DNA from: Thalassospira xianhensis MCCC 1A02616
GTDB lineage: Bacteria > Pseudomonadota > Alphaproteobacteria > Rhodospirillales > Thalassospiraceae
Direction of reading: 5' to 3'
DNA length: 64,000 nucleotides
Assembly (NCBI RefSeq): GCF_003326475.1
Contig: NZ_JPWA01000012.1
Span: 62,001 to 126,000 of the forward strand
Shown here one piece after another: positions 36,564 to 45,778 of this stretch (positions within the stretch are counted from its first letter, which is position 1; each line of letters starts with the position of its first letter). The notes below the pieces were generated by a model. That model made no database searches, was not told the DNA's origin, and saw only the letters and a list, made by a program, of their open reading frames with translations. The translations under genes and the position numbers were made by a program.

Positions 36564-37475
36564 TTACGGCGCAGTCGCATCTGCTTTTACTTTTTTACCG
36601 CGCCATAAAATAAACAACCCTGAAAGAACAACGATGCTACACCCGATCAACATCGGTAAGTCAAGCTCCTCACCGAACAGGAATACTCCCAAGGCAAGAC
36701 CGAACAACAGCCTTGTATATCTGAACGGCGTAACCGATGAAACATCGCCGCTGCGCATTGCCTTCATCAGGGCGGCATAGGCAAAAATTCCCATCATGAC
36801 CGCCCCTGCGAAATAGAAAAGACTCTGACCATCTGGTGTCGTGAAACCTTTTCCATCCCAAACAGAAAATACGATACCAGCTATGATGATGGCGATAAAA
36901 CCGTAGAGTCCAAGAATGGCTGTTCCAATTGATATCGGCGCTGCACGACTGGCAAGATCACGCCCAGCAAATCCGATTGTCCCGATCACAGCAAACATCG
37001 ACAAGGCAGAAAAACCATCCGCACTTGGACGGAGAATGATCAGGACACCGATCAACCCGACAAAGATCGCCAGCCATCTTCGCCAGCCAACCTTTTCCCC
37101 GAATATGACCGCCGCACCAAGAACCACGATCAGCGGTGTCGCCTGCAAAATGGCCGTGGTCGACGAAAGAGGCGTAAGCGCAAGCGCAAGCACATAAAAC
37201 AGACGCCCAACAACCTCAAACACGATACGTATGCACATCGGACGCGAAAGAACGGCAGGATCCAGCAAACGCTTGTTCTGCGCCTTGGCGATAATTGCAA
37301 ACAGAACCGCACCGCCAATACCAAACAGGATCAATACCTGCCCGACAGGATGCGATCCGGAAACAGCCTTTACAAATGCGTCTTCGACGGCGAACGCCGC
37401 CATTGCCGTCATCATCCAAAGGCTACCAAGCACATTTGCACGATGACCATTACTCGCGTCGATGTTTTGCGCCAC
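36564..37475 (-). CDS. DMT-family (EamA) transporter
   Basis: The 303-aa membrane protein has two EamA repeats and about ten membrane segments (MMTAMAAFAVEDAFVKAV to the C-terminal IVVLSGLFILWRGKKV). Members export or import small metabolites such as amino acids or nucleotides, but the substrate cannot be told here. It lies after the secF terminator and 47 bases before the Mth938 gene, so those two may share a transcript. The gene interrupts the usual secF-Mth938 adjacency. Confidence 0.88.
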   Translation of the reverse strand: MAQNIDASNGHRANVLGSLWMMTAMAAFAVEDAFVKAVSGSHPVGQVLILFGIGGAVLFAIIAKAQNKRLLDPAVLSRPMCIRIVFEVVGRLFYVLALALTPLSSTTAILQATPLIVVLGAAVIFGEKVGWRRWLAIFVGLIGVLIILRPSADGFSALSMFAVIGTIGFAGRDLASRAAPISIGTAILGLYGFIAIIIAGIVFSVWDGKGFTTPDGQSLFYFAGAVMMGIFAYAALMKAMRSGDVSSVTPFRYTRLLFGLALGVFLFGEELDLPMLIGCSIVVLSGLFILWRGKKVKADATAP

Positions 37476-37546
37476 GGGCAGGAACCAGTTTTCAAAGGAG
37501 TTATTCAGCCTGCAAAGGCCTCGCTTGCCTTATTGGGCCAAAAGAA

Positions 37547-37579
37547 AAGGCCGGGTTGTTTTTGCACAAACCCGGCCTT
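37547..37579. terminator. Intrinsic terminator downstream of secF
   Basis: A perfect 11-bp stem AAGGCCGGGTT/AACCCGGCCTT with an 11-nt loop is followed on the minus strand by TTTTCTTTT and on the plus strand by TTT. It lies 32 bases beyond the secF stop and separates it from the DMT gene. Confidence 0.88.
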
Positions 37580-37610
37580 TTTGTAAATGTCTCTCAGCAG
37601 ATCGGAGCGA

Positions 37611-38540
37611 TCAGGCACCCGCTTCCTGGGTTTCTTCGCCTTCCGGGATCTTGCGGCGCAGACGCAGCACCATCAGCAATGGCGATGCTACGCAGATTGA
37701 CGAATAAGTCCCGATCATAATACCGAAAATCAACGCCATCGTGAAACCGCGAATCGCTTCACCACCGAACACAAATAACGCGATCAGCGCCAGCAAAGTG
37801 GTAAACGAGGTCATAGTGGTACGCGACAGGGTCGAATTGATCGAAAGATCCAGCAGATCGGGAATGTCCATCTTGCGAAACTTGCGGAGATATTCACGAA
37901 TACGGTCAAACACAACGACCGTATCGTTGATCGAATAACCCGCAACAGTCAGAACCGCCGCCAAGGTTGCCAGATCAAACTGAACCCCGGTGATGACAAA
38001 GAACCCGATCGTGATCAGAACGTCATGCAGAAGCGCCACAACCGACGCTACGGCAAACTGCCATTCGAAACGGAACCAGATATAGATCATGATCAGCAGC
38101 AGCGATATGGCAACCGAATAGACCCCGGCTTCCTTGAGCTCGTCACCGACTTTCGGCCCAACCAGTTCACTGCGACGAATGGTAACATCATCACCAAGCG
38201 CCTTGGTTACCGTGGCAAGCGCCGCCATCTGAGCCTGCTCATCACCGTCCTGACGCTGCAACTGGATCAGAACATCATCGGGCTCACCGAATTCCTGGAT
38301 CGAAACATCGCCAAGACCAAGCGAACCAAGATTGTCACGTAGCGCGCCAATATCGGCCGGACCGTCAGTTTTGATCTCAACCAGAATGCCACCCCGGAAA
38401 TCGATCCCGAAATTCAGCCCTTTGGTCAAAAACAAACCAACGGATACCAGCACCATGGCCAGCGAAACGATATAGAAAATTTTCCGGAACTTGAGGAACG
38501 GGACGTTCACGTCGTCCGGAACAAGATGCAATGGTTTCAT
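37611..38540 (-). CDS. secF: Protein translocase subunit SecF
   Basis: The 309-aa inner-membrane protein has six membrane segments, a periplasmic loop after the first (GLNFGIDFRGGILVEIKTDG motif, about residues 27-46) and the C-terminal membrane block with AGYSINDTVVVFDRIRE. With SecD it uses the proton gradient to complete protein export. It starts 19 bases after secD, so they are co-transcribed. Its downstream terminator ends the sec transcript. Confidence 0.96.
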   Translation of the reverse strand: MKPLHLVPDDVNVPFLKFRKIFYIVSLAMVLVSVGLFLTKGLNFGIDFRGGILVEIKTDGPADIGALRDNLGSLGLGDVSIQEFGEPDDVLIQLQRQDGDEQAQMAALATVTKALGDDVTIRRSELVGPKVGDELKEAGVYSVAISLLLIMIYIWFRFEWQFAVASVVALLHDVLITIGFFVITGVQFDLATLAAVLTVAGYSINDTVVVFDRIREYLRKFRKMDIPDLLDLSINSTLSRTTMTSFTTLLALIALFVFGGEAIRGFTMALIFGIMIGTYSSICVASPLLMVLRLRRKIPEGEETQEAGA

Positions 38541-38559
38541 ATTCTTCCTGCTCCCTTCC

Positions 38560-40134
38560 TCAAATTACCAGTTCCGTTGGGCGACGGCGTTTGACCCAGA
38601 CCGCAATCAACAGTCGGGTCACCCAGATTGCCGAGAACATCGACGTGACAATGCCAATCGCAAGTGTCACGGCAAATCCCTTGATAGGACCGGAACCAAA
38701 GCTGAACAGCACAAGCGCTGCAATCAGCGTGGTCAGGTTAGCATCAAGAATGGTCGACATAGCACTTCGATAACCGGCATCAATCGCATTGATAATGGTG
38801 CGGCCATTGTTACGTTCCTCGCGGATACGTTCGAAAATCAGCACGTTCGCGTCAACCGCCATACCAACCGTCAGAACAATACCGGCAATACCCGGCAGGG
38901 TCAGGGTCGCCTGCAAGACCGACATCACCGCCAGCACAAGGATCAGGTTGATCAAGAGCGCGATATCGGCATAGACCCCGAACCGGCCATAACTGATCAC
39001 CATAAAGGCAACGACGAAGATCAGACCAAGGATCGCTGCAATTTCACCGGCTTCGACAGAATCTTGGCCAAGCCCCGGACCAACGGAGCGTTCTTCAAGG
39101 ATCTGCATCGGTGCCGGTAATGCACCAGCACGCAGCAGCAGCGAAAGATCGTTGGCTTCCTGGACACTGAACTGGCCGGTAATGATACCGTTGCCACCAA
39201 GGATCGGCTCGTTGATCCGCGGTGCCGAAATCACCTCGCCGTCAAGAATGATGGCCAGTCGGCGGCCGGCATTTTTTGACGTCATATCGCCAAAACGTGC
39301 CCCACCGGCGGCATCAAAGCGGAACGAAACAACCGGTCGGCCTTCATTGAAGGTCGGCTGCGAATCAACGAGATTGTCCCCCGAGACAACGACACGGCGA
39401 TCAATAAGATATTCATTGATACCAGCAGCCCGGTCACCGGCATCGGCGGATGGCAGGATCATCGTTCCCGGCGGCATGCCGGTGGCACGCGCCTCGGACG
39501 CAGTTTTTTCCTCGTTCACAAGATGGAAGTTCATCTTTGCGGTACGGCCAAGGATCGCACGCAAACGCGACGGATCGTCAAGACCAGGAACCTGAACCAC
39601 AATGCGGTCTTCACCCTGACGCTGGATCGACGGTTCGGTCGTTCCCAGTTCGTCCACACGGCGGCGAACAACTTCAAGCGATTGGCTGATTGCGCGATCA
39701 ACAAGCTCTTTGCGGGCTTGATCAGTATAAGAAACGATAATGTTGTTCCCCTCGCCGCTCATTACGGTATCGGGTTCAACGTTGCGGATCAGATCGCGGG
39801 CTTTTTCAACCTCGTCGGCGTTGACCACGGTGACCTCGGCTCCGTTCAGGCCTGCATCGCGCGGACGGTAACGAATGCGTTCCTCGCGCAGGGTTGACCG
39901 GATCGTATCGCCAAGTGCCTCATAGCGCTCGCGAATGACGCTGTTGATATCAACCTCAAGCAGCATATGCGAGCCGCCACGCAAATCCAGACCAAGATTG
40001 ATCTGTTTACCTGGCAGATAGCTTGCATCCGTCGCGAATGTGCCTTTTGGCAGGAAATTCGGTATGGCGTATATAACGCCCAAAGCACACACCAGAAGAA
40101 CCAGCGCTGCTTTCCATTTCGTAAAATAAAGCAT
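38560..40134 (-). CDS. secD: Protein translocase subunit SecD
   Basis: The 524-aa protein has one N-terminal membrane segment, a large periplasmic P1 domain with LGLDLRGGSHMLLEVD (about residue 47) and a C-terminal block of five membrane segments (AEIAAILGLIFVVAFMVISY, DANVLIFERIREE motif). It partners SecF and YajC in the holotranslocon. The start at 40134 matches the usual N-terminus. A hairpin lies in the 135-base gap from yajC. Confidence 0.96.
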   Translation of the reverse strand: MLYFTKWKAALVLLVCALGVIYAIPNFLPKGTFATDASYLPGKQINLGLDLRGGSHMLLEVDINSVIRERYEALGDTIRSTLREERIRYRPRDAGLNGAEVTVVNADEVEKARDLIRNVEPDTVMSGEGNNIIVSYTDQARKELVDRAISQSLEVVRRRVDELGTTEPSIQRQGEDRIVVQVPGLDDPSRLRAILGRTAKMNFHLVNEEKTASEARATGMPPGTMILPSADAGDRAAGINEYLIDRRVVVSGDNLVDSQPTFNEGRPVVSFRFDAAGGARFGDMTSKNAGRRLAIILDGEVISAPRINEPILGGNGIITGQFSVQEANDLSLLLRAGALPAPMQILEERSVGPGLGQDSVEAGEIAAILGLIFVVAFMVISYGRFGVYADIALLINLILVLAVMSVLQATLTLPGIAGIVLTVGMAVDANVLIFERIREERNNGRTIINAIDAGYRSAMSTILDANLTTLIAALVLFSFGSGPIKGFAVTLAIGIVTSMFSAIWVTRLLIAVWVKRRRPTELVI

Positions 40135-40227
40135 GTGTCCTTTAACCAGATTTGTCTGGAAAACCTAGGTCTGGTTCTATCGAACATCGGGTGCTGTTCG
40201 CCCCGCAGGCCACCGGCTGGAAACAAG

Positions 40228-40252
40228 AAGGCGGAGCATTTTGCCCCGCCTT
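40228..40252 (-). terminator. Intercistronic hairpin between yajC and secD
   Basis: A 10-bp stem with one mismatch and a 5-nt loop is followed on the minus strand by TTGTTTCC. It starts 17 bases after yajC. Since secDF normally follows yajC in one operon, it is more likely an attenuator than a full stop. Confidence 0.55.
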
Positions 40253-40269
40253 GCAAGTCATCAAAGAGA

Positions 40270-40650
40270 TCAGTCTTTTTTGGTCTCTTCAGCTTCTTTT
40301 GCGTCGTCTTCGTCTTTGTCGTCGCCTTTGGCTGGCTCGGTTTTCGACAGAACGGTCGAAACCATGCCGCGTGCAACCTTGACCTTAACGCCTTCGGCGA
40401 TCTCTACCGAAAGCTCGTCATCGCCAATAACCTTGGCAACGGTGCCAATCAGACCACCGGCAGTGACAATCTTGTCACCACGACGAACAGCAGCGAGCAT
40501 CGCTTTATGCTCTTTCTGTTTTTTCTGCTGCGGACGAATAAGCAGGAAATAAAAAACGACAAAAATCAGGATCAGCGGCAGGAAGCTGGTAAGCATATCT
40601 GCACCACCTGCGCCACCAGCGGCCTGCGCATAAGCCGGCGAAATCAACAT
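40270..40650 (-). CDS. yajC: Preprotein translocase subunit YajC
   Basis: The 126-aa protein has a single membrane segment (DMLTSFLPLILIFVVFYFLLIRPQQKKQKEH, about residues 19-49) ending in the hallmark RPQQK, then a small cytoplasmic domain (GDKIVTAGGLIGTVAKV) and an acidic tail. It associates with SecDF and YidC. It is the first gene of the sec transcript, divergent from the DUF815 ATPase gene across a 236-base region that must hold both promoters. Confidence 0.95.
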   Translation of the reverse strand: MLISPAYAQAAGGAGGADMLTSFLPLILIFVVFYFLLIRPQQKKQKEHKAMLAAVRRGDKIVTAGGLIGTVAKVIGDDELSVEIAEGVKVKVARGMVSTVLSKTEPAKGDDKDEDDAKEAEETKKD

Positions 40651-40886
40651 TAGGAACTCCTAATACCATACAACAAAACAAATCAACTGCCGGAATATAA
40701 CGGTGTGCTACGTCAACGCAAGGAAGAACAGGATTTTTATCGGTTTAATCCCGTATTCTGTGGTTCTGTTCACGTCAATGAAAGCGCGCTACATCATATG
40801 GCACTGTTATTGCCAGTTCGCCTTGTGATAGCGTTTTGCATGCATATGCCGCCGCCACGACAAAAAGAAATATCCAAGAGGCTTTG

Positions 40887-41750
40887 ATGACCAACGATTT
40901 CGACAATCTTTTACCTGCCCTGGAACGCATTGCCAATGCGCTGGAGCGCATGGCCCCACCTGCGCGCAAATCCAATGACCTGTCGGCTGCCGATGCTTTT
41001 GTATGGCAGGCAGAAAGCGATTATTTGCAACCGGTCCGAAATGTGAACCGTATTGAAATCGATCTTTTGCAGGGAATCGAACAGCAAAAGACGATTCTTT
41101 ATAACAATACCAAACGGTTCGCTGACGGCCTTCCAGCCAACAATGCCCTGCTTTGGGGAGCGCGCGGAACAGGTAAAAGTTCGATCGTCAAGGCGATGCA
41201 TGCCAGGATCAATGCCGAACGGGCCGGAGCACTGGCGCTGGTCGAAATCCATCGTGAAGACATCCCGACCCTTCCACATCTTCTGCATATTCTGGAGGAA
41301 AGCGGGCGCAAGACGGTTCTGTTTTGTGACGATCTTTCATTCGATATGCAGGATGAATCCTACAAGTCCCTGAAAGCAGTTCTTGAAGGTGGGATTGAGG
41401 GCCGCCCCAACAATGTGATTTTCTATGCCACCTCTAACCGTCGCCATCTGATGGCACGCGATATGATCGAAAACGAGCGCTCAACCGCGATCAACCCGTC
41501 CGAGGCGGTCGAGGAAAAAGTATCCCTTTCGGACCGTTTCGGCCTGTGGCTTGGGTTCCACAATATCTCGCAAGATGTCTATTTCGAGATTATCGAAGGT
41601 TACGCCAAGGAATTCGGACTGGATATGCCGGTTGAAGAACTGCGTGCACGCGCCAAGGAATGGACGGTTACACGCGGCAGCCGTTCAGGTCGCGTGGCAT
41701 GGCAGTTCATTCAGGAAATTGCTGGTGAAATGGGCAAAAGGCTTGGCTGA
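40887..41750 (+). CDS. DUF815 AAA-type ATPase
   Basis: The 287-aa protein has Walker A LLWGARGTGKSSIVKAM near residue 84, Walker B TVLFCDDLSFD near residue 133, and a sensor region NNVIFYATSNRRHLM. Family members act as single-gene AAA ATPases of unknown target, and in alphaproteobacteria the gene commonly lies between yajC and the nlpD/pcm block, as here. An AGAGG site 5 bases before the ATG at 40887 favours this start over the upstream ATG at 40836. Its transcript ends at the bidirectional terminator 41783-41817. Confidence 0.88.
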   Translation: MTNDFDNLLPALERIANALERMAPPARKSNDLSAADAFVWQAESDYLQPVRNVNRIEIDLLQGIEQQKTILYNNTKRFADGLPANNALLWGARGTGKSSIVKAMHARINAERAGALALVEIHREDIPTLPHLLHILEESGRKTVLFCDDLSFDMQDESYKSLKAVLEGGIEGRPNNVIFYATSNRRHLMARDMIENERSTAINPSEAVEEKVSLSDRFGLWLGFHNISQDVYFEIIEGYAKEFGLDMPVEELRARAKEWTVTRGSRSGRVAWQFIQEIAGEMGKRLG

Positions 41751-41782
41751 GTATATTGTCTGACCTGAGCGCACTTAGGAAA

Positions 41783-41817
41783 AGAAACGCCCGGACTGCA
41801 TGGTTCCGGGCGTTTCT
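41783..41817. terminator. Bidirectional terminator between the DUF815 gene and nlpD
   Basis: A perfect 13-bp stem AGAAACGCCCGGA/TCCGGGCGTTTCT has T-runs on both sides (TTT on plus, TTTTCC on minus). It ends both converging transcripts. Confidence 0.92.
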
Positions 41818-41818
41818 T

Positions 41819-42904
41819 TTACCGTGATACCATCATCTGTGGCAGATATTTCATCGGGTCGGCGGATTTACGTCCGCGCCGGATTTCAAAATGCAGTTGC
41901 GGTTGATTTACCGCCCCCGTACTGCCAACACTTGAAATCTTTTGACCGCGCTCAACCATATCCCCACGCGCCACCATCGGGTTTTCTGTATGCGCATAGG
42001 CCGTCACATAATCATCGGCGTGCTTGATAAGGATCAGATTGCCAAATCCGCGCAGTTCGTTGCCGACATAGGTCACAACACCATTATCCGCGGCAAGGAT
42101 CGGTGTACCGCGATCCGCCTTGATATTGATCCCATCATTGTAAAGTCCGCCCGCGCTTGCACCGTATTTCAGCACGATATCCCCGCGCACCGGCCAGACA
42201 AATCCCTTGCGGTTCTCCGGTTCAGCAATGACCACATTCTTGCGAACCGCACTGCCCTGTCCGGCGACCGGCGTTGCCGTTGGCATTTCACGTGTATCGG
42301 TTTTCCAGGTATTAGCCGATGCGTAACGCTGTTCGGCGCGCGCGGCAAAGTCCTGCGGCTTAAGCCCTGGTGTCGGAATGCTGCCGCCATTGTTCGGGCT
42401 GACGCGTGCCATCTGCACCGTTGTTGAGCGTTCCGGCGCAACGGATGGTTCTGGTGTCCCTAGTGGCACGCTGACAACTTCGCGCTTGCCGCCAATCGTG
42501 ACCGTCTTGCTCGGCGCCGAGCTTGTTGTGCCTGATGATGACCGGCTGGCGATTGCGGTCTGGCTGTTGCTGTCATAGGACGGATCCCATGGCGGCAGGA
42601 CAAGGCGCTGCCCCGGATAGATCACATAGGGCTGTGCAAGCTTGTTGCGCGCAGTAAATCGTCCAAAATCGGTACGGTAACGGTTGGCAAGTGCGGAAAC
42701 AGTATCGCCCGGCTCGACGGTAATGACCCGTTCGCCATTATTGAGTTTTGGCATACTGTACGGGCTGTATGTCGCACCATCGCCGTAAACCACTGGCACC
42801 GGGACGGAATTCAACAAGCAGCCCCCGAGCACCGCCGTTGTCCCACAGACAAACGCCAGCGTCCGTATTCTTCGAACTGCCTGTTTGACACTATTTTCCA
42901 TCAT
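41819..42904 (-). CDS. nlpD: Lipoprotein NlpD-type protein, LysM plus degenerate LytM/M23 domain
   Basis: The 361-aa protein has a lipobox (LGGC, about residues 26-29), a LysM peptidoglycan-binding motif at about 61-104, a low-complexity linker, and an M23-type domain at about 245-355. In that domain the first metal ligands are lost: the usual HxGxD reads NDGIN, although QLHFEIR is kept. Such degenerate LytM proteins activate cell-wall amidases during division rather than cutting peptidoglycan themselves. It follows pcm by 57 bases, matching the conserved surE-pcm-nlpD order. Confidence 0.87.
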   Translation of the reverse strand: MMENSVKQAVRRIRTLAFVCGTTAVLGGCLLNSVPVPVVYGDGATYSPYSMPKLNNGERVITVEPGDTVSALANRYRTDFGRFTARNKLAQPYVIYPGQRLVLPPWDPSYDSNSQTAIASRSSSGTTSSAPSKTVTIGGKREVVSVPLGTPEPSVAPERSTTVQMARVSPNNGGSIPTPGLKPQDFAARAEQRYASANTWKTDTREMPTATPVAGQGSAVRKNVVIAEPENRKGFVWPVRGDIVLKYGASAGGLYNDGINIKADRGTPILAADNGVVTYVGNELRGFGNLILIKHADDYVTAYAHTENPMVARGDMVERGQKISSVGSTGAVNQPQLHFEIRRGRKSADPMKYLPQMMVSR

Positions 42905-42961
42905 GAGAAGGATTGTCTGCGATCAGCCGTTAACAATCCGTAAGCAGATGCAATAATCGGC

Positions 42962-43615
42962 TCAGAATTCTTCGGTGCCCGGCAACATCGGGACAAACCG
43001 GACCGGCATCAGTTCGGTCACATCAATCCCTGTCGGCGTACGCAGAACACGCAGCAATAACTGGGTATGGGATACCTCACCAACCGGCACGACCATGATC
43101 CCGCCAATAGCCAGCTGGTCGACCAGAACCGGCGGCACATCTTGGGCTGCGGCCGTAACGATAATACGATCAAACGGTGCCTGCGCCTTCCAGCCAAGCC
43201 CGCCATCGCCATGCAAGGTCGAAATCGTATGCAGGCCAAGTTCACGGAATTTGTCTTCGGCCTCACGCAGAAGCGGTTTGTGACGTTCAAGCGTATAAAC
43301 CCGGCGCGCCAGCTTGGCGAGGATCGCCGCCTGATATCCCGACCCTGTACCGACCTCAAGCACCTTCATGCGATCGTTAAGTTCAAGCGCCTGCGTCATA
43401 AGGGCAACGATATAGGGCTGCGAAATCGTCTGCCCCTTACTGATCGGAAGGGCAACATTTTCCCACGCCCGACTGACAAATGGCTCGGCCACAAAAATTT
43501 CGCGCGGAATGCTGGCCAAAGCACATAAAACGCTTTCGTCATGGATCCCGTCATTGCGCAGGATCGCAAGCAGATTTTCGATTTCGGCTTCTCGGGCAAT
43601 GACAGGCTCGTTCAC
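42962..43615 (-). CDS. pcm: Protein-L-isoaspartate O-methyltransferase
   Basis: The 217-aa SAM-dependent methyltransferase repairs isoaspartyl damage in proteins. It has the N-terminal PREIFV region, the ISQPYIVALMTQAL segment and the SAM motif VLEVGTGSGYQAAILAKLA near residue 79, all typical. Its ATG overlaps the surE stop by four bases, so translation is coupled. Confidence 0.94.
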   Translation of the reverse strand: MNEPVIAREAEIENLLAILRNDGIHDESVLCALASIPREIFVAEPFVSRAWENVALPISKGQTISQPYIVALMTQALELNDRMKVLEVGTGSGYQAAILAKLARRVYTLERHKPLLREAEDKFRELGLHTISTLHGDGGLGWKAQAPFDRIIVTAAAQDVPPVLVDQLAIGGIMVVPVGEVSHTQLLLRVLRTPTGIDVTELMPVRFVPMLPGTEEF

Positions 43616-44379
43616 GGAAATGCCTTTGTCAGTTTTGCATGCGTCTCGTAATGGGTGAAATCGAGACTGATCGGAGTTACCGAAATATCGCCCCTCTCGA
43701 TGACCCGCAAGTCCGCATTTTCATCCTTGGGCAATTCCGATTTGATCGCCCCAATCCAGTAATAGGGCTCACCACGTGGATCAAGGCGTTCGGCAATATG
43801 ATCGCCAATCTTGCGCTGCCCCTGTCTCGAAACCTCGATACGAGCCCCGCCTTTGCGTTCGGCTTCCGGGAAATTCACATTGATCAGAACCCCTTTGGGC
43901 CAGGTCGTATGAATAAGGGTTTCCGCCACTGACAAAAGTTGCTTTTCCGCCACCGACCAGTCAATCAGATTGCCAGAGAAATACTGCGAAAATGCAATTG
44001 CCGGCACATTCAGCAAAGTTGCTTCCATTGCTGCCGCAACAGTTCCCGAATAGGTTACATCCTCGCCAAGATTGCCGCCGCGGTTGATCCCGGACAGAAC
44101 AATATCCGGCGGGTTGTCGCGCATGATCTGCTGAAGGGCAAGCAGAACGCAATCGGTTGGCGTTCCGTCGACTGAAAAATGCCGCTCGTCACGTTTGCGG
44201 ATTCGCAACGGATGGCGCAGAGTCAATGAATGCCCGGCCCCGCTTTGCTCCGTCGTTGGTGCGACTACCCAGACATCGTCGGAAAGCGAACAGGCAAGCT
44301 TTTCCAGAAGCCTAATACCCGGCGCATCAATCCCGTCATCGTTGCTGATAAGGATGCGGGCATTTTTCAGATCGACCAT
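43612..44379 (-). CDS. surE: 5'/3'-nucleotidase SurE
   Basis: The 255-aa metal-dependent phosphatase starts with ILISNDDGIDAPGIRLLE (metal ligands in the DD pair) and has the family segment TPTDCVLLALQQIM and SGINRGGNLGEDVTYSGTVAAAMEA. It removes phosphate from nucleoside monophosphates and is implicated in stationary-phase survival. It lies 9 bases after serS and overlaps pcm. Confidence 0.95.
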   Translation of the reverse strand: MVDLKNARILISNDDGIDAPGIRLLEKLACSLSDDVWVVAPTTEQSGAGHSLTLRHPLRIRKRDERHFSVDGTPTDCVLLALQQIMRDNPPDIVLSGINRGGNLGEDVTYSGTVAAAMEATLLNVPAIAFSQYFSGNLIDWSVAEKQLLSVAETLIHTTWPKGVLINVNFPEAERKGGARIEVSRQGQRKIGDHIAERLDPRGEPYYWIGAIKSELPKDENADLRVIERGDISVTPISLDFTHYETHAKLTKAFP

Positions 44380-44388
44380 GTGAGCCCT

Positions 44389-45666
44389 CTATACGCGCGG
44401 TGAAATGACCTCGACACCACCCATATAGGGCTTCAATGCGTCAGGAACGCGGATGGAGCCATCAGCCTGCTGATAGTTTTCCATCACTGCAATCAGGCAG
44501 CGACCGACCGCAAGCCCCGACCCGTTCAGGGTATGGACAAAGCTGGTTTTCTTGTCACCCGCAGCACGATAACGTGCATTCATGCGGCGTGCCTGGAAGT
44601 CACCCGTGTTCGAGCAGGACGAAATCTCGCGATATTTGCCCTGCCCCGGAAGCCAAACCTCGATATCAAACGTCTTGCGCGCTGCAAAACCGATATCCCC
44701 AGAACACAGAACTACCGTCCGGTATGGAAGTCCAAGGCGTTCCAGAACCACCTCCGCGCAGCGGGTTTTGCGGTCAAGTTCCTCGTTTGATTTCTCTGCG
44801 GCTACAACCGACACCATTTCAACCTTTGAAAACTGGTGCTGGCGGATCATGCCACGCGTATCACGCCCGGCCGAACCGGCTTCCGAACGGAAACACTGCG
44901 TCAGCGCGGTATAGCGCAGCGGCAACGCGGCTTCGTCGAGAATCTCGCCCGCCACCTGATTGGTAAGCGTCACTTCGGATGTCGGGATCAGCCACATATC
45001 GTTAGTGGTTCTAAACGAATCCTCTGCAAATTTCGGCAGCTGACCGGTACCAAACATCGCATCGTCACGCACCAGCATCGGCGTGATGGTTTCCTCATAA
45101 CCATGCTCGGTTACATGAAGGTCCAGCATAAATTGCCCAAGTGCGCGTTCAAGTTTGGCAAGACCACCACGCAGAATCACAAAACGCGCCCCCGAGAGTT
45201 TGGCGGCGGTTTCAAAATCCATCATGCCAAGCTTGTCGCCGATCTCGAAATGTTCAAGCGGCTGGAAATCAAAGCTGCCGGGCGTGCCCCATTTACGCAC
45301 CTCGACATTGTCATCTTCGTTTTCGCCTGAGGGTACGTCGGCATCCATAACGTTTGGCAGCGACGACAGCAAAAGATCAAGCTGTTCGTTAAGGCTCGCC
45401 TGCCCGTCCTCGGCATCCTTGATCCGGTCTTTGAGCGTGCCCATCTCGGCCATCAGGTCGTCGGCATTGTCGCCACTCTGGCGCAGTTTGCCGATCTCAC
45501 CGGAAATGGATTTGCGGCGCGCCAGCATTTCCTGATGCTCGGTCATCAGACGACGACGTTCTGCATCGATATCGATCAGACGCTGGGCGGTCATTTCAAC
45601 CTTGCGCGCGGTCATCGCCGCGTCAAAGGCGTCGGGATTGTCACGAATCCATTTAATGTCGTGCAT
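44389..45666 (-). CDS. serS: Seryl-tRNA synthetase
   Basis: The 425-aa class II synthetase has the N-terminal coiled-coil arm at about residues 25-110 that grips the long variable arm of tRNA-Ser. Motif 2 reads [21 protein letters not shown], and motif 3 ends [19 protein letters not shown]. It charges tRNA-Ser and supplies precursor for selenocysteine. Gene order tatC-serS-surE is the conserved alphaproteobacterial arrangement. Confidence 0.96.
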   Translation of the reverse strand: MHDIKWIRDNPDAFDAAMTARKVEMTAQRLIDIDAERRRLMTEHQEMLARRKSISGEIGKLRQSGDNADDLMAEMGTLKDRIKDAEDGQASLNEQLDLLLSSLPNVMDADVPSGENEDDNVEVRKWGTPGSFDFQPLEHFEIGDKLGMMDFETAAKLSGARFVILRGGLAKLERALGQFMLDLHVTEHGYEETITPMLVRDDAMFGTGQLPKFAEDSFRTTNDMWLIPTSEVTLTNQVAGEILDEAALPLRYTALTQCFRSEAGSAGRDTRGMIRQHQFSKVEMVSVVAAEKSNEELDRKTRCAEVVLERLGLPYRTVVLCSGDIGFAARKTFDIEVWLPGQGKYREISSCSNTGDFQARRMNARYRAAGDKKTSFVHTLNGSGLAVGRCLIAVMENYQQADGSIRVPDALKPYMGGVEVISPRV

Positions 45667-45721
45667 GAAACGGCACCTTATTCTTCAACTATTCGGGCAA
45701 TTATTCGGGCTTTTATACGAT

Positions 45722-45744
45722 GGGGTGGACGCTTGGTCCACCCC
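45722..45744 (-). repeat. Hairpin between tatC and serS
   Basis: A perfect 9-bp stem GGGGTGGAC/GTCCACCCC with a 5-nt loop sits in the 112-base gap. No U-run follows on the minus strand, so it may be a processing or stability element rather than a terminator. Confidence 0.5.
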
Positions 45745-45778
45745 GTCAGATCGGTCTTTCGAGAACCGGATAATTCAA

